A DNA stretch of 43,311 nucleotides from Stutzerimonas xanthomarina (GCF_003935375.1 NZ_RHQM01000024.1:1-43311), one strand, 5' to 3'. Shown: positions 27,245 to 38,016, counted from the first letter of the stretch. The notes: generated by a model not told the origin, from the letters alone. Numbers and translations: made by a program.

Positions 27245-28363
27245 ATGCGGGACAAGGTGAGCGGTGCGCGGCGCTGGGTGGTCAAGATCGGCAGTGCGCT
27301 GCTGACCGCCGACGGCCGCGGGCTCGATCAGGCTGCGATGGCGGTCTGGGTCGATCAGATGGTGGCCTTGCGCGAGGCAGGTGTGGAGCTCGTGCTGGTG
27401 TCGTCGGGTGCGGTTGCTGCGGGCATGAGTCGTCTTGGCTGGAGCTCTCGACCGAAGGCTGTGCATGAGTTGCAGGCGGCCGCCGCTGTCGGACAGATGG
27501 GCTTGATTCGCGCCTGGGAATCCAGCTTCGCTCGCTGCGATCAGCAGACGGCGCAAATTCTCGTCACCCACGATGATCTCTCGGACCGCAAGCGCTACCT
27601 CAATGCGCGCAGCACGCTGCGTACGCTCATTGATCTCGGTGTGGTGCCGGTCATCAACGAGAACGACACGGTGGTCACCGACGAAATCCGCTTTGGCGAC
27701 AACGACACGCTTGCTGCACTGGTCGCCAACCTGGTCGAGGCCGATCTGCTGGTCATCCTGACCGACCGGGACGGCATGTTCGACGCCGATCCGCGTTTCA
27801 ATCCTCAAGCCAATCTCATCAGTGAGGCGCGCGCCGACGATCCTGCGTTGGATGCAGTGGCTGGCGGCACGGGAGGGGCGCTGGGGCGTGGCGGCATGCA
27901 GACCAAGCTTCGTGCGGCGCGCCTGGCAGCGCGCTCTGGCGCGCATACGGTGATCGTTGGTGGGCGCATCGAGCAGGTGCTGGCGCGGCTCAAGGCGGGT
28001 GATCGCCTGGGGACGCTGCTGGCGCCGGAGTGCAGTCGACATGCGGCGCGCAAGCAATGGTTGGCCGGGCACCTGCAGACTCGTGGCACGCTGACGCTGG
28101 ACGACGGTGCTGTGCACGCGCTGCGCCAGGGTAACCGCAGCCTGCTGCCGGTTGGGGTCAGGGCCGTGCAGGGGGCGTTTCGTCGTGGCGAGATGGTCGT
28201 CTGTGTCGGTCCGCAGGGTTCGGAGGTCGCGCGCGGTCTGGTGAACTACAGTGCAGCCGAGGCGCAGCGCATCCTTGGGCGGCCATCAGATGAAATTGAA
28301 AAGCTGCTCGGGTATGTCGACGAGCCGGAGCTTATCCATCGCGACAACATGATTCTGGTCTGA
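27245..28363 (+). CDS. proB: glutamate 5-kinase
   Basis: ProB phosphorylates glutamate in the first step of proline synthesis; proline usually inhibits it. The 372-residue protein has the amino acid kinase domain (about 8-260: [26 protein letters not shown], the NENDTV loop and GRGGMQTK) and a C-terminal PUA domain (about 278-360), the full-length form. creA starts seven bases after its stop, so the two are probably co-transcribed. Confidence 0.97.
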   Translation: MRDKVSGARRWVVKIGSALLTADGRGLDQAAMAVWVDQMVALREAGVELVLVSSGAVAAGMSRLGWSSRPKAVHELQAAAAVGQMGLIRAWESSFARCDQQTAQILVTHDDLSDRKRYLNARSTLRTLIDLGVVPVINENDTVVTDEIRFGDNDTLAALVANLVEADLLVILTDRDGMFDADPRFNPQANLISEARADDPALDAVAGGTGGALGRGGMQTKLRAARLAARSGAHTVIVGGRIEQVLARLKAGDRLGTLLAPECSRHAARKQWLAGHLQTRGTLTLDDGAVHALRQGNRSLLPVGVRAVQGAFRRGEMVVCVGPQGSEVARGLVNYSAAEAQRILGRPSDEIEKLLGYVDEPELIHRDNMILV

Positions 28364-28370
28364 GGTGAGG

Positions 28371-28835
28371 ATGCGTTTAGCCAATTTTTCGCTGGTTTTT
28401 GGGTTGCTCATCCCTTCGCTGGCGTTGGCCGAGCAGGTCGGTGAGGTGGATACGGTCTTCAAGTGGCTCGGGCCGAATCACAAGATCGTCGTGGAGGCGT
28501 TCGACGATCCCTTGGTCGATGGTGTGACCTGTTATCTGTCTCGCGCCAAGACCGGTGGAATCAAGGGCGGGCTGGGGCTCGCGGAGGATCGTGCCGAGGC
28601 GTCCATCGCCTGTCGCCAGGTGGGGCCGATTCGCATCAACGGCAAGCTCAAAGATGGCGATGTAGTGTTCAAGGAGCGCACCTCGCTGGTGTTCAAGACC
28701 ATGCAGGTGGTGCGCTTCTTTGATGAGTCGCGTAATACCTTGGTTTATCTGGTCTACAGCGATCGCGTCATCGAGGGTAGCCCGCAGAATGCGGTGACGG
28801 CGATTCCGATTTTGCCTTGGCCAGTTGCGCCGTAA
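28371..28835 (+). CDS. creA: CreA family periplasmic protein
   Basis: A 154-residue protein with an N-terminal signal peptide (about 18 residues, ending SLALA) and the CreA domain: [38 protein letters not shown] and [10 protein letters not shown]. Two cysteines (VTCY, IACR) could form a disulfide. Function is unknown. The ATG at 28371 is preferred to the GTG at 28365 because GAGG lies five bases upstream of it. It is second in an operon with proB. Confidence 0.93.
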   Translation: MRLANFSLVFGLLIPSLALAEQVGEVDTVFKWLGPNHKIVVEAFDDPLVDGVTCYLSRAKTGGIKGGLGLAEDRAEASIACRQVGPIRINGKLKDGDVVFKERTSLVFKTMQVVRFFDESRNTLVYLVYSDRVIEGSPQNAVTAIPILPWPVAP

Positions 28836-28881
28836 CTTGCGCATCGGTCCATCCTTCGCGAGTGGGGCAAAATTTGGGCAT

Positions 28882-28909
28882 AAAAAAACCGGCGCTAGGC
28901 CGGTTTTTT
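28882..28909. terminator. bidirectional terminator between creA and rpsT
   Basis: CCGGC and GCCGG form the stem around a 5-base loop, flanked by A7 on the left and T6 on the right, so it works for both convergent genes. It ends 13 bases from the rpsT stop. Confidence 0.92.
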
Positions 28910-28922
28910 CAAGAACCTGCAG

Positions 28923-29201
28923 TTAGGCTGCAGCAGCTTCGCCGAGGGCCTTGATGTGGCCGTTCAGGCGGCTCTTGTGACGAGCAGCTTTGTTCTTGTG
29001 GATGATGCCTTTGTCGGCCATGCGGTCAATGACCGGCACAGCAGCAGTGTAGGCTGTGCGAGCCTTGTCCAGGTCTTTGGCATCGATGGCCTTGACCACA
29101 TTCTTGATGTAGGTACGAACCATGGAGCGCAAGCTGGCATTGTGGCTGCGACGCTTCTCAGCCTGAATTGCGCGTTTTTTGGCGGAAGGGCTGTTGGCCA
29201 C
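28923..29201 (-). CDS. rpsT: 30S ribosomal protein S20
   Basis: S20 binds 16S rRNA early in 30S assembly. The 92-residue protein begins [20 protein letters not shown] from a GTG at 29201, with GAGGAG seven bases upstream. A longer frame from an upstream ATG would add residues absent from the family. A non-ATG start is notable because E. coli rpsT uses UUG, and there the weak start is part of translational autocontrol by S20; a similar scheme may apply here. The gene has its own sigma-70 promoter. Confidence 0.97.
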   Translation of the reverse strand: MANSPSAKKRAIQAEKRRSHNASLRSMVRTYIKNVVKAIDAKDLDKARTAYTAAVPVIDRMADKGIIHKNKAARHKSRLNGHIKALGEAAAA

Positions 29202-29251
29202 CGTCGAACTCCTCGAAAACTTGGGGGATTGCAAAGCAAATAAGGCCGCGA

Positions 29252-29280
29252 ATCATGCCGACGCGAAGGGCGCTTGTCAA
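29252..29280 (-). promoter_or_regulatory. sigma-70 promoter of rpsT
   Basis: On the minus strand a perfect -35 TTGACA (29275-29280) is 17 bases from CATGAT (29252-29257), about 50 bases before the GTG start. Confidence 0.7.
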
Positions 29281-29423
29281 GCCCGGTCGAATGGCTTGAG
29301 AAGCTGGTCGGACAGAAGGGCTGCGGCTAAACTCGCCGCCTCTTTTCGTGTCGTAACTGGCCATCGATCCGGCCGGCGCTGAGCGCTCGGTCGATCAATC
29401 TCGCTGCAATTCTAGGAAGACAA

Positions 29424-30971
29424 ATGTCCGAAAAAACCGGCAAGGGCGGATTGTTGCGCTCCAGCGCCGTGGTCAGTGTCATGACCCTGCTGTCACGCGT
29501 GTTGGGCATGGTACGCGATATGGTCGTCGCCAGCTACTTCGGTTCGGGGGCTGCGGCCGACGCGTTCTTCATTGCGTTCAAGATTCCCAACTTTCTGCGC
29601 CGGCTGTTTGCCGAGGGCGCATTCGCTCAGGCGTTCGTTCCGGTGCTTTCGGAATATCGCACCAAGTGCACGCTGCAGGACGTCAAGCAGTTGGTGGATC
29701 GCACCGCCGGCATGCTCGGGCTCATCCTTGTCGGGCTGACTGCGCTGGGCGTGCTGTTTGCGCCCTATGTGGTAATGGTCTTCGCGCCCGGCTTTCATGA
29801 TGATCCGGAGAAGATGCAGCTGGCTGGCGAGCTGCTGCGCATCACCTTTCCCTACCTGATGCTGATCTCGCTGACGGCATTCACCTCCGGTGTGCTCAAC
29901 AGTTACGGGTATTTCGCGGTGCCGGGCTTCACGCCGGTGCTGCTCAATGTCTGCATGATCGCCTCGGCTGTGTTTCTCACGCCCTATTTCGATCAGCCGA
30001 TCATGGCGCTTGCCTGGGGCGTGTTCATTGCCGGTTTCGCCCAGCTGGCCTTCCAGCTGCCGTATGTCGCCAAGCTTGGCCTGCTGCCGCGGCCAAAGGT
30101 AAAGCGGGGTGACGAGGGTGTTCGACGCATCATGCTGCTGATGGTGCCGGCGCTGTTCGGTGTCTCGGTCAGTCAGATCAATCTGTTGCTGGATACAGTG
30201 TTGGCTTCCTTTCTGCAGACCGGCAGTGTGTCCTGGTTGTATTACGCCGATCGCCTGTCAGAGCTGCCGTTGGGGGCGTTCGGCATCGCGATTGGCACGG
30301 TGATCTTGCCGAGCTTGTCGCGCCAGCATGCCGGAGACGATCCAAAGGCGTTCTCCGCAACGGTCGATTGGGCATTGCGCATGGTGCTGCTGGTAGGCGT
30401 TCCCGCTGCGCTAGCGCTGGGTATTCTCGCCGAGCCAATGATCGCCAGCCTGTTCTATTACGGCGCCATGAGCGAAGAGGCGGTGGTGCAATCGGCCAGG
30501 GCGCTGCAGGCCTATTCTCTCGGCGTGCTGGCGTTCATGCTGATCAAGGTGCTGGCGCCGGGTTTCTTCGCTCGTCAGGATCTGAAGACGCCGGTATGCG
30601 TCGCGGTCATTTGCATGGTCGCGAATATGGTAATGAACCTGATCCTGATCTGGCCGTTACAGCATGTCGGGCTGGCGCTGGCGACTTCGTTGTCGTCGAT
30701 GCTCAACGCTGTGCTGCTGTTCTGGGGGCTGTACAAGGTTGGCGTCTACCGTCCTGCGCCGGGCTGGTGGTTGTTCGGGTTACGCCTGGCAGCTGCCTGT
30801 GCGGCGATGGTGGCGACGGTCTGGTGGTTCAACGTGCCGGCGCAGGAGTGGTTAGTCTGGGGCTGGCAGCAGCGAGCGCTGCGGTTGGGGATTCTCGTTT
30901 GCGCAGGGCTCGCGGCATTCGCCGCCGGGTTGTTGCTGACCGGGCTGCGGCCGCGGCATTTGCGGCATTGA
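29424..30971 (+). CDS. murJ: lipid II flippase MurJ (MviN)
   Basis: MurJ moves lipid II across the inner membrane for peptidoglycan synthesis. The 515-residue protein is hydrophobic throughout, consistent with the 14 helices of the family; early hallmarks are SVMTLLSRVLGMVRDMVVAS, FFIAFKIPNFLRRLFAEGAF and FVPVLSEYR, where the Arg residues line the central cavity. Length is standard. AGGAAG precedes the ATG. It is divergent from rpsT; ribF starts 84 bases downstream with its own possible promoter. Confidence 0.97.
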   Translation: MSEKTGKGGLLRSSAVVSVMTLLSRVLGMVRDMVVASYFGSGAAADAFFIAFKIPNFLRRLFAEGAFAQAFVPVLSEYRTKCTLQDVKQLVDRTAGMLGLILVGLTALGVLFAPYVVMVFAPGFHDDPEKMQLAGELLRITFPYLMLISLTAFTSGVLNSYGYFAVPGFTPVLLNVCMIASAVFLTPYFDQPIMALAWGVFIAGFAQLAFQLPYVAKLGLLPRPKVKRGDEGVRRIMLLMVPALFGVSVSQINLLLDTVLASFLQTGSVSWLYYADRLSELPLGAFGIAIGTVILPSLSRQHAGDDPKAFSATVDWALRMVLLVGVPAALALGILAEPMIASLFYYGAMSEEAVVQSARALQAYSLGVLAFMLIKVLAPGFFARQDLKTPVCVAVICMVANMVMNLILIWPLQHVGLALATSLSSMLNAVLLFWGLYKVGVYRPAPGWWLFGLRLAAACAAMVATVWWFNVPAQEWLVWGWQQRALRLGILVCAGLAAFAAGLLLTGLRPRHLRH

Positions 30972-31021
30972 TCGACGATTCACGGGCGGAGCAAACCTGT
31001 CCGGGATGCGCGGCACGTGCG

Positions 31022-31027
31022 TATAAT
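31022..31027 (+). promoter_or_regulatory. -10 element of a possible ribF-ileS-lspA-fkpB promoter
   Basis: A perfect TATAAT lies 28 bases before the ribF ATG, with a TG three bases upstream and only a weak -35 (TGTCCG, 18-base spacer). It would allow the ribF operon to be transcribed apart from murJ. Confidence 0.5.
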
Positions 31028-31055
31028 CGGCCACTTTTCAAGCAAGAAGTGCGGT

Positions 31056-32006
31056 ATGCAGCTGGTTCGAGGGCTTCACAATCTGCGACCCCGGCATCGG
31101 GGCTGCGTCGCCACTATCGGCAATTTCGACGGCGTGCACCGGGGGCATCAGGCCATCCTGGCGCGGCTGCGCGAGCGTGCGGCCGAATTGGGGCTGCCCA
31201 GCTGCGTAGTGATCTTCGAGCCGCAACCGCGTGAGTTCTTTTCGCCGGACAAGGCGCCGGCGCGGCTCACCCGCCTGCGTGAAAAGCTGCAGCTGTTGAG
31301 CGAGCAGGGCGTCGATCTGGTGTTGTGTCTGGCCTTCAATCGCCGCCTGCGAGAGCTGAGTGCCGCTGAATTCGTCCACGCCACGCTGGTGGAAGGGTTG
31401 GGTGTACGGCATTTGGAAGTCGGTGACGATTTCCGTTTCGGTTGCGACCGCGCCGGCGATTTCGACTTCCTGCTCAAGGCCGGCGCGGCCGAAGGCTTCT
31501 CGGTCGAGGCCGCCACCACCATTGAGGTGGACGGCGAGCGGGTCAGTAGCACGCGGTTGCGTCAGGTGCTGGCGGAGGGTGACCTGGCCTGCGCCGAAGC
31601 ACTGCTCGGCAGACCGTTCGGTATCACCGGCCGGGTCATGCACGGGCAGAAACTGGGCCGCCAGCTCGGCGCGCCAACTGCCAATGTGCAGCTCAAACGC
31701 CGCAACACGCCGCTGAGTGGCGTGTTTCTGGTCAGTCTCGAGCTGGACGACAAGTCGCTTGCCGGTGTCGCCAACATCGGCATGCGACCCACGGTCGAGA
31801 GTGACGGTAAACCACACTTGGAAGTGCATCTGCTCGATTATCAGGGCGACCTGTATGGGCGTCTGGTGCAGGTCACCTTCCATCGCAAGCTGCGCGACGA
31901 GCAGCGTTTCGCCTCGCTGGAGGCGCTCAAGACGGCGATCGAAGCCGACATCGCCGCTGCCCGCGATTATTGGCGGGCTTCACCCCTCATGACGAGTCAG
32001 GACTGA
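31056..32006 (+). CDS. ribF: bifunctional riboflavin kinase / FAD synthetase
   Basis: RibF makes FMN from riboflavin and then FAD. The 316-residue protein has the N-terminal nucleotidyltransferase domain (about 1-185; [11 protein letters not shown] is the HxGH-like site, and [11 protein letters not shown] follows later) and the C-terminal riboflavin kinase domain ([19 protein letters not shown], with the PTAN motif). I took the [10 protein letters not shown] start at 31056. ileS begins one base after its stop, so the two are coupled. FAD made here also serves the photolyase upstream, though there is no genetic link. Confidence 0.97.
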   Translation: MQLVRGLHNLRPRHRGCVATIGNFDGVHRGHQAILARLRERAAELGLPSCVVIFEPQPREFFSPDKAPARLTRLREKLQLLSEQGVDLVLCLAFNRRLRELSAAEFVHATLVEGLGVRHLEVGDDFRFGCDRAGDFDFLLKAGAAEGFSVEAATTIEVDGERVSSTRLRQVLAEGDLACAEALLGRPFGITGRVMHGQKLGRQLGAPTANVQLKRRNTPLSGVFLVSLELDDKSLAGVANIGMRPTVESDGKPHLEVHLLDYQGDLYGRLVQVTFHRKLRDEQRFASLEALKTAIEADIAAARDYWRASPLMTSQD

Positions 32007-32007
32007 A

Positions 32008-34839
32008 ATGACCGATTACAAAGCGACCCTCAATCTGCCGTCCACGGCATTTCCGATGAAGGCCGGTCTGCCACAGCGCGAGCCGGAGATTCTGCAGCGC
32101 TGGAACAGCATTGACCTGTACCGGAAGCTGCGGCAGATCGGCGAAGGTCGCCCGAAGTTCGTCCTGCACGATGGCCCGCCGTATGCCAACGGCAATATTC
32201 ACATTGGCCACGCGGTGAACAAGGTGATCAAGGACATGATCGTCCGCTCGCGCACCCTGGCTGGTTTCGACGCGCCCTATGTGCCGGGTTGGGATTGCCA
32301 CGGTCTGCCGATCGAGCACAAGGTCGAGACCACCTTCGGCAAGAACCAGCCGGCCGATCTGACCCGCGAGCGTTGCCGCGCCTACGCGGCCGAACAGATC
32401 GAAGGGCAGAAGGCCGACTTCATCCGCCTTGGCGTCCTGGGAGACTGGGACAACCCGTACAAGACCATGGACTTTGCCAATGAGGCGGGAGAAATCCGCG
32501 CCCTGGCCAAACTGGTCGAAGGCGGCTTCGTCTTCAAGGGCCTGAAGCCGGTGAACTGGTGCTTCGACTGCGGTTCGGCGCTGGCCGAGGCGGAGGTCGA
32601 ATATCAGGACAAGAAATCCGATGCCATCGACGTCGCCTTCGAAGTCGAGGATGCCGACAAGCTGGCTGCTGCGTTCGGTCTGCCGAATCTGGCCAAGCCT
32701 GCCAGCATCGTGATCTGGACCACCACGCCCTGGACCATTCCGGCCAACCAGGCACTGAACGTGCACCCCGAGTTCGTCTATGCGCTGGTCGACACCGGCG
32801 AGCGCCTGCTGGTGCTGGCCGAGGAGCTGGTCGAGTCCTGCCTGCAGCGCTACGGTCTGGCCGGTGAAATCATCGCCCGTTGCGAAGGCAAGGTGCTGGA
32901 GCTGATCCGCTTCCGTCATCCGTTCTACGAGCGCTTCGCCCCGATCTACCTGGCCGATTACGTGGAAACCGGTGCCGGTACCGGTATCGTCCACTCGGCG
33001 CCGGCCTACGGCGAGGACGACTTCCGCTCCTGCAAGCACTACGGGATGGAGAACGACGACATCCTCGGCCCGGTGCAGAGCAACGGCGTCTACGTCTCCG
33101 ACCTGCCGTTCTTTGGTGGACAGTTCATCTGGAAAGCCAACCCGGCTATTGTCGAGAAGCTCGCCGAGGTCGGCGCGCTGCTCAAGCACGAGTCGATCCA
33201 GCACAGCTACATGCACTGCTGGCGGCACAAGACGCCGCTGATCTACCGCGCCACGGCGCAGTGGTTCGTCGGTATGGACAAAGTCGCCCATGACGGCAGC
33301 TCGCTGCGCCGCCGTGCACTGGATGCCATCGAGCAGACCGAGTTCGTCCCGGCCTGGGGCCAGGCGCGCCTGCACGGCATGATCGCCGGGCGTCCGGACT
33401 GGTGCATCTCGCGCCAGCGCACCTGGGGCGTGCCGATCCCGTTCTTCCTGCACAAGGAAAGCGGCGAGCTGCACCCGCGTACCGTCGAGCTGATGGAAGC
33501 CGTGGCGCAGCGTGTGGAGATGGGCGGTATCGAGGCCTGGTCGAAGCTCGACGCAGCCGAGTTGCTCGGCGACGAAGCGGCGCAGTACGAGAAGATCACC
33601 GACACCCTCGATGTCTGGTTCGATTCCGGCACCACCCACTGGCATGTGATGCGCGGCTCGCACCCCATGGGTCACGAAAGCGGCCCGCGTGCCGATCTCT
33701 ATCTGGAAGGCTCCGACCAGCATCGCGGCTGGTTCCATTCATCGCTGCTGACCGGCGCGGCCATCGATGGTCATGCACCGTACAAGGGCCTGCTGACCCA
33801 CGGCTTCACCGTGGACGAGAACGGCCGCAAGATGTCCAAGTCCCTCGGCAACGTCATCGCGCCGCAGGAAATCACCGACAGCATGGGCGCCGACATCCTG
33901 CGTCTGTGGGTCTCGGCCACCGACTATTCCGGCGAAATGGCGGTATCCAAGCAAATCCTGCAGCGCAGCGCCGATGCCTACCGCCGTATCCGCAACACCG
34001 CACGCTTCCTGCTCTCGAATCTCGACGGCTTCGATCCCGCGCAGCACATGGTGCCGAATGATCAGCTGATCGCCCTGGACCGCTGGGCCATCGACCGCGC
34101 ACTGCTGCTGCAGCAGGAGATCGAGGAGGCCTACACCACCTATCGCTTCTGGAACGTCTACCAGAAGGTGCACAACTTCTGCGTGCAGGAGTTGGGCGGC
34201 TTCTATCTGGACATCATCAAGGACCGCCAATACACCACTGGTGCGGACAGCCTGCCGCGTCGCTCCTGCCAGACCGCGCTGTATCACATCGCCGAGGCGC
34301 TGGTGCGCTGGATCGCGCCGATCCTGGCCTTCACCGCCGAGGAAATCTGGCAGTACCTGCCGGGCGAGCGCAACGAATCGGTGATGCTCAATACCTGGTA
34401 CACGGGCCTGACGGCGCTACCACAGGACGCCGAGCTGGATCGCGCTTTCTGGGACAAGGTCATGGCGGTCAAGACCGCGGTGAACAAGGAACTGGAAAAC
34501 CAGCGTGCGGCCAAGACCATTGGCGGCAATCTGCAGGCGGAAGTCACGCTGTATGCAGAAGGCGCGTTGGCTGCGGAGTTGGCCAAGCTGGGCAACGAGC
34601 TGCGCTTCGTGCTGATAACCTCTGCCGTAGATATCGCACCTCTGACTCAGGCCCCAGCCGAGGCCGTGGAGAGCGAGCTGGCCGGCCTCAAGCTGGTGGT
34701 CCGCAAGACCGGACATAGCAAGTGCGGTCGTTGCTGGCACCATTTGCCGGATGTTGGTACGCATGCCGAGCATCCGGACATCTGCGGTCGCTGTGTGGAG
34801 AATATCGAAGGCGCTGGTGAGGTTCGTCACTATGCGTGA
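32008..34839 (+). CDS. ileS: isoleucyl-tRNA synthetase
   Basis: This class I synthetase charges tRNA-Ile and edits mischarged Val. The 943-residue protein has the HIGH motif (65-68), the editing domain (about 190-400, with [14 protein letters not shown]), KMSKS (608-612), and a C-terminal zinc site C906, C909, C926, C929. This is the bacterial-type enzyme, usually sensitive to mupirocin. AGGA lies six bases before the ATG. It is translationally close to ribF and 36 bases from lspA, the classic ribF-ileS-lspA order. Confidence 0.99.
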   Translation: MTDYKATLNLPSTAFPMKAGLPQREPEILQRWNSIDLYRKLRQIGEGRPKFVLHDGPPYANGNIHIGHAVNKVIKDMIVRSRTLAGFDAPYVPGWDCHGLPIEHKVETTFGKNQPADLTRERCRAYAAEQIEGQKADFIRLGVLGDWDNPYKTMDFANEAGEIRALAKLVEGGFVFKGLKPVNWCFDCGSALAEAEVEYQDKKSDAIDVAFEVEDADKLAAAFGLPNLAKPASIVIWTTTPWTIPANQALNVHPEFVYALVDTGERLLVLAEELVESCLQRYGLAGEIIARCEGKVLELIRFRHPFYERFAPIYLADYVETGAGTGIVHSAPAYGEDDFRSCKHYGMENDDILGPVQSNGVYVSDLPFFGGQFIWKANPAIVEKLAEVGALLKHESIQHSYMHCWRHKTPLIYRATAQWFVGMDKVAHDGSSLRRRALDAIEQTEFVPAWGQARLHGMIAGRPDWCISRQRTWGVPIPFFLHKESGELHPRTVELMEAVAQRVEMGGIEAWSKLDAAELLGDEAAQYEKITDTLDVWFDSGTTHWHVMRGSHPMGHESGPRADLYLEGSDQHRGWFHSSLLTGAAIDGHAPYKGLLTHGFTVDENGRKMSKSLGNVIAPQEITDSMGADILRLWVSATDYSGEMAVSKQILQRSADAYRRIRNTARFLLSNLDGFDPAQHMVPNDQLIALDRWAIDRALLLQQEIEEAYTTYRFWNVYQKVHNFCVQELGGFYLDIIKDRQYTTGADSLPRRSCQTALYHIAEALVRWIAPILAFTAEEIWQYLPGERNESVMLNTWYTGLTALPQDAELDRAFWDKVMAVKTAVNKELENQRAAKTIGGNLQAEVTLYAEGALAAELAKLGNELRFVLITSAVDIAPLTQAPAEAVESELAGLKLVVRKTGHSKCGRCWHHLPDVGTHAEHPDICGRCVENIEGAGEVRHYA

Positions 34840-34875
34840 TGTGCGCCGGACGATCAGCGAGCCGGAGGCTGTGCA

Positions 34876-35379
34876 ATGAGTGCGCGTTTCGGTCGGCTCG
34901 CCTGGCTGTGGCTCAGTGTGCTGGTGATCGCCTTCGATCAGGCGACCAAACACTACTTTGAGGCCAACTTCAGCCTGTACCAGAAGGTCGACGTGATTCC
35001 TGGCTACTTCGCCTGGACGCTGGCCTACAACACGGGGGCGGCGTTCAGTTTCCTTGCGGATCATGGCGGCTGGCAGCGTTGGCTGTTTGCGGTGATCGCA
35101 GTTGGCGTCAGTGTCGTGCTGGTGGTCTGGCTGAAGCGGTTGAAAGCAAACGAAACCTGGCTGGCAGTAGCGTTGGCGCTGGTGTTGGGCGGCGCGCTGG
35201 GCAATCTCTATGATCGCGTGGTGTTAGGCCATGTAGTCGATTTCATTCTGGTGCATTGGCAGAACCGCTGGTATTTCCCGGCGTTCAATATCGCTGATAG
35301 CGCCATCACCGTCGGTGCCGTCATGCTGGCGCTGGACATGTTCAAGGGCAACAAGACCGGAGAAGCTGCACATGACTGA
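34876..35379 (+). CDS. lspA: prolipoprotein signal peptidase (signal peptidase II)
   Basis: LspA cuts the signal peptide from lipid-modified prolipoproteins in the inner membrane. The 167-residue protein has four hydrophobic segments and the aspartyl catalytic pair D122 (HVVDF) and D141 (NIADS), plus the conserved YNTGAAFSFL block. GGAGG lies seven bases before the ATG. The stop overlaps the fkpB start by eight bases. Confidence 0.98.
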   Translation: MSARFGRLAWLWLSVLVIAFDQATKHYFEANFSLYQKVDVIPGYFAWTLAYNTGAAFSFLADHGGWQRWLFAVIAVGVSVVLVVWLKRLKANETWLAVALALVLGGALGNLYDRVVLGHVVDFILVHWQNRWYFPAFNIADSAITVGAVMLALDMFKGNKTGEAAHD

Positions 35380-35809
35380 ACAGCGCATTGGGCCGGACAA
35401 GGAAGTCACCCTGCATTTCGCGCTTGGCCTGGAAACGGGCGAGCTGGTCGACAGCACGTTCGATAAGAAGCCAGCAACCTTCAAGGTAGGTGATGGCAAC
35501 CTGCTGCCAGGCTTTGAGCAGCAGCTCTACGGGCTGAAGGCCGGTGACAAGCGCACCCTGCAGATTGCTCCGGAGCAGGGCTTCGGCCAGGTCAACCCGC
35601 AGAATGTGCAGGTCATGCCGCGCAGCCAATTCGCCGGGATGGAGCTTTCCGAAGGGTTGATGGTCAGCTTTCAGGATGCGGCGCGTACTGAGCTGCCGGG
35701 CGTGGTGAAGGCGTTCGACGAGAGTCAGGTCACCGTAGACTTCAATCATCCATTGGCTGGCAAGATCCTGACCTTCGAGGTCGAGATCATCGGCGTCAAA
35801 CCGGTGTAA
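35372..35809 (+). CDS. fkpB: FKBP-type peptidyl-prolyl isomerase, SlpA-like
   Basis: A 145-residue FKBP with the inserted-in-flap domain typical of SlpA/FkpB: VTLHFALGLETGELVDST, then GDGNLLPGFEQQLYGLKAGD, then the insert (QGFGQVNPQNVQVMPRSQF) and a final strand FEVEIIGVKPV. Such proteins combine isomerase and chaperone activity in the cytosol. The ATG lies inside the end of lspA, an eight-base overlap, so translation is coupled. A hairpin follows the stop. Confidence 0.96.
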   Translation: MTEQRIGPDKEVTLHFALGLETGELVDSTFDKKPATFKVGDGNLLPGFEQQLYGLKAGDKRTLQIAPEQGFGQVNPQNVQVMPRSQFAGMELSEGLMVSFQDAARTELPGVVKAFDESQVTVDFNHPLAGKILTFEVEIIGVKPV

Positions 35810-35817
35810 CCGGAGCT

Positions 35818-35852
35818 GGCCAGCCGGGAGGATTGCTTCCCTCCCGCTGGCC
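35818..35852 (+). terminator. GC-rich hairpin between fkpB and ispH
   Basis: GGCCAGCCGGGAGG pairs with CCCTCCCGCTGGCC, with one bulge, around a short loop, nine bases after fkpB. There is no T-tract, so it may attenuate or mark an RNA processing site rather than fully terminate. Confidence 0.45.
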
Positions 35853-35932
35853 GATACAGGGCGTCGGAGAACGCCTATGCCGTATCGCGTTACACTCACC
35901 CGTCATCAAGCCTTCGCGTGCCGAGACTTACC

Positions 35933-36877
35933 ATGCAAATCAAACTCGCCAACCCTCGCGGCTTCTGCGCGGGTGTGGATCGCGCCATCGAAATCGTCAA
36001 CCGGGCCCTGGAAGTTTTCGGGCCGCCGATCTATGTGCGGCATGAAGTGGTGCACAACAAGTTCGTGGTCGAAGACCTGCGTGCGCGTGGGGCGATCTTC
36101 GTCGAAGAGCTGGACCAGGTGCCGGACGACGTCATTGTCATATTCAGCGCCCATGGCGTCTCCCAGGCTGTGCGGCTGGAGGCGGAGAAGCGTGGTTTGA
36201 AGGTTTTCGACGCCACCTGTCCGCTGGTGACCAAGGTGCATCTGGAAGTCGCCAAGTACAGTCGTGATGGGCGTGAGTGCATCTTGATCGGTCATCAGGG
36301 CCACCCGGAAGTCGAAGGCACCATGGGCCAGTACGATGCGCGCAACGGTGGCGCGATCTACCTGGTTGAAGACGAGGAAGACGTCGCCCAGCTGCAAGTG
36401 CGCGACCCCGAGGCGCTGGCCTTTGTCACCCAGACAACGCTCTCCATGGATGACACCAGCCGTGTCATCGACGCGCTGCGCAGCAAGTTCCCAAGCATTG
36501 GCGGCCCGCGCAAGGATGACATCTGCTACGCCACCCAGAATCGCCAGGATGCGGTGAAGCAACTGGCCGATGAATGCGATGTGGTTCTGGTCGTGGGCAG
36601 CCCGAATAGCTCGAACTCTAACCGCCTGCGCGAACTCGCCGAGCGGATGAGCACGCCGGCTTATCTCATCGACGGCGCCGAAGACCTTAAGCGCGAATGG
36701 TTCGAGAACATCGAGCGTATCGGTATCACCGCCGGTGCATCAGCCCCTGAAGTGCTGGTGCGTGGAGTGATCGAGCGGCTCAAGGAGTGGGGCGCCAGCG
36801 GCATGGATGAGCTGGAGGGCCGCCCAGAGAACGTGACGTTCTCGATGCCGAAAGAGTTGCGGGTCAAAGCGCTCTAG
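35933..36877 (+). CDS. ispH: 4-hydroxy-3-methylbut-2-enyl diphosphate reductase
   Basis: IspH (LytB) carries out the last step of the MEP pathway, giving IPP and DMAPP, and uses a [4Fe-4S] cluster. The 314-residue protein has the three cluster cysteines C12 (RGFCAG), C96 (ATCPLV) and C198 (DDICYATQ) and the HEVVHN and GHQGHPEV histidine blocks. Start [10 protein letters not shown] at 35933. It supplies the precursors used by ispB. The stop overlaps that of convergent fimT by three bases (shared CTAG). Confidence 0.98.
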   Translation: MQIKLANPRGFCAGVDRAIEIVNRALEVFGPPIYVRHEVVHNKFVVEDLRARGAIFVEELDQVPDDVIVIFSAHGVSQAVRLEAEKRGLKVFDATCPLVTKVHLEVAKYSRDGRECILIGHQGHPEVEGTMGQYDARNGGAIYLVEDEEDVAQLQVRDPEALAFVTQTTLSMDDTSRVIDALRSKFPSIGGPRKDDICYATQNRQDAVKQLADECDVVLVVGSPNSSNSNRLRELAERMSTPAYLIDGAEDLKREWFENIERIGITAGASAPEVLVRGVIERLKEWGASGMDELEGRPENVTFSMPKELRVKAL

Positions 36878-37386
36878 AAGGCTTCGCAACCGCTGACGGC
36901 GATCGCCGAAACCCGCCCTGCATTGTTCAGGCGCAACTTGTAGCCCTTGCCGCCGTCGTTCTGGCAGAGCGCCAGCGTGCCCATCTGGTAGGCGCCATTG
37001 ACAAGGGTAGCCCTGCCGCTCGGGGTGAAGCGAATGTAGCTTTGCACGGGGGTGTTGCCGGAAAGGGACAGCCCGTTTCCCACTGGCGCCGCATCCCTCA
37101 GCACTCGCTCGTGTGCTTGCAGGATGCCGTCATGGTTGGCATCGAGGAAGACCTGCCATCCATTCTGCCAGCGGCTCTGCTTGGGGGTGATCGATACGCT
37201 GCTGCCGGTGCGGATCGCTTCCTGCCTCGCGTAGGCCAAGCTTCCCCGTAGCGTTGAAAGATAGTTGGAAAGCTCTTGGTCCTGTCCCAGCCTGCCCATC
37301 CCCGGTATTGCGATCAGGGAAAGAATGCTGATTATCGAAAGTGTGACAAGTAACTCTACGAGACTAAGTCCCTTTGATGTAAGCAT
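36874..37386 (-). CDS. fimT: type IV minor pilin FimT
   Basis: A 170-residue prepilin-like protein of the GspH/FimT family. The class III signal is clear: MLTSKG then [20 protein letters not shown], with Gly at -1 and Glu at +5. PilD would cut and methylate it. Members have been linked to DNA uptake (DNA binding by FimT in competent species), which would fit natural transformation in Stutzerimonas-like hosts. The C-terminal part has a cysteine pair (ALCQNDGG and SGCEAF). It runs opposite to the rest of the cluster, as a separate unit. Confidence 0.93.
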   Translation of the reverse strand: MLTSKGLSLVELLVTLSIISILSLIAIPGMGRLGQDQELSNYLSTLRGSLAYARQEAIRTGSSVSITPKQSRWQNGWQVFLDANHDGILQAHERVLRDAAPVGNGLSLSGNTPVQSYIRFTPSGRATLVNGAYQMGTLALCQNDGGKGYKLRLNNAGRVSAIAVSGCEAF

Positions 37387-37517
37387 GGCGTCCTGCCTGT
37401 CTGTGATTTGGCAGATGAGTGCCAGTCGTCTGGCTTTCGCCTCCGACCATCTGCCTTGGAATGAATATCCAAACGGACCAGAGAATACTGTCAGCGCATC
37501 TCAAGGGGAAGGTTTGC

Positions 37518-38015
37518 ATGCGGCGAAGTCTGGGATTCACGTTGACCGAACTAATGGTGACGATGGCCATTCTGGCAATCGTGTTGAGTATTGCCGTGCC
37601 GGAATTCGGCAACCTTATCCGCCAGAATCGCGCGCAGACCCAGGCGGGGCTGCTGCTCAATGCGCTCAACTTGGCGCGAAGCGAGTCTGTCAAGCGAGGA
37701 GGGCGGGTCAGGGTCACGTCCTCGAATAACGGCAACTGGCATGCCGGGTGGCGTATATGGGCGGATGCAAATGCCAATGCCACGCTCGATGATGGTGAGT
37801 TGATCAGGGTCTTTCCTGGGCTCGACGGGAATGCAAGTCTGACGTCGACTGCGAGTGAAGTCATATTCAACGGGCAAGGACGGCTGGACAGTGTTGCTGC
37901 CGGTACAACCGTGAGTTTCGCCTATACGATTCCGAATCTCGAATGTCGCTATGAGCGAATAGTCAGCGTTAACGCGATGGGAAGAGCGGCGGTTGCGCGA
38001 AAGGAGTGCCAATAA
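37518..38015 (+). CDS. fimU: type IV minor pilin FimU
   Basis: First gene of the minor pilin operon, 165 residues. Prepilin signal MRRSLG then FTLTELMVTMAILAIVLSIA, with Glu at +5. GspH-type fold with a C-terminal cysteine pair (NLECRY and KECQ). FimU joins PilV, PilW, PilX and PilE in the priming complex at the pilus tip and links it to the major pilin. AAGGGGAAGG precedes the ATG. pilV follows at once. Confidence 0.95.
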   Translation: MRRSLGFTLTELMVTMAILAIVLSIAVPEFGNLIRQNRAQTQAGLLLNALNLARSESVKRGGRVRVTSSNNGNWHAGWRIWADANANATLDDGELIRVFPGLDGNASLTSTASEVIFNGQGRLDSVAAGTTVSFAYTIPNLECRYERIVSVNAMGRAAVARKECQ

Positions 38016-38016
38016 G

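Noticed and set aside
31987..33738. 583-codon minus-strand frame opposite ileS
   Set aside because: Antisense shadow; ileS is unambiguous.
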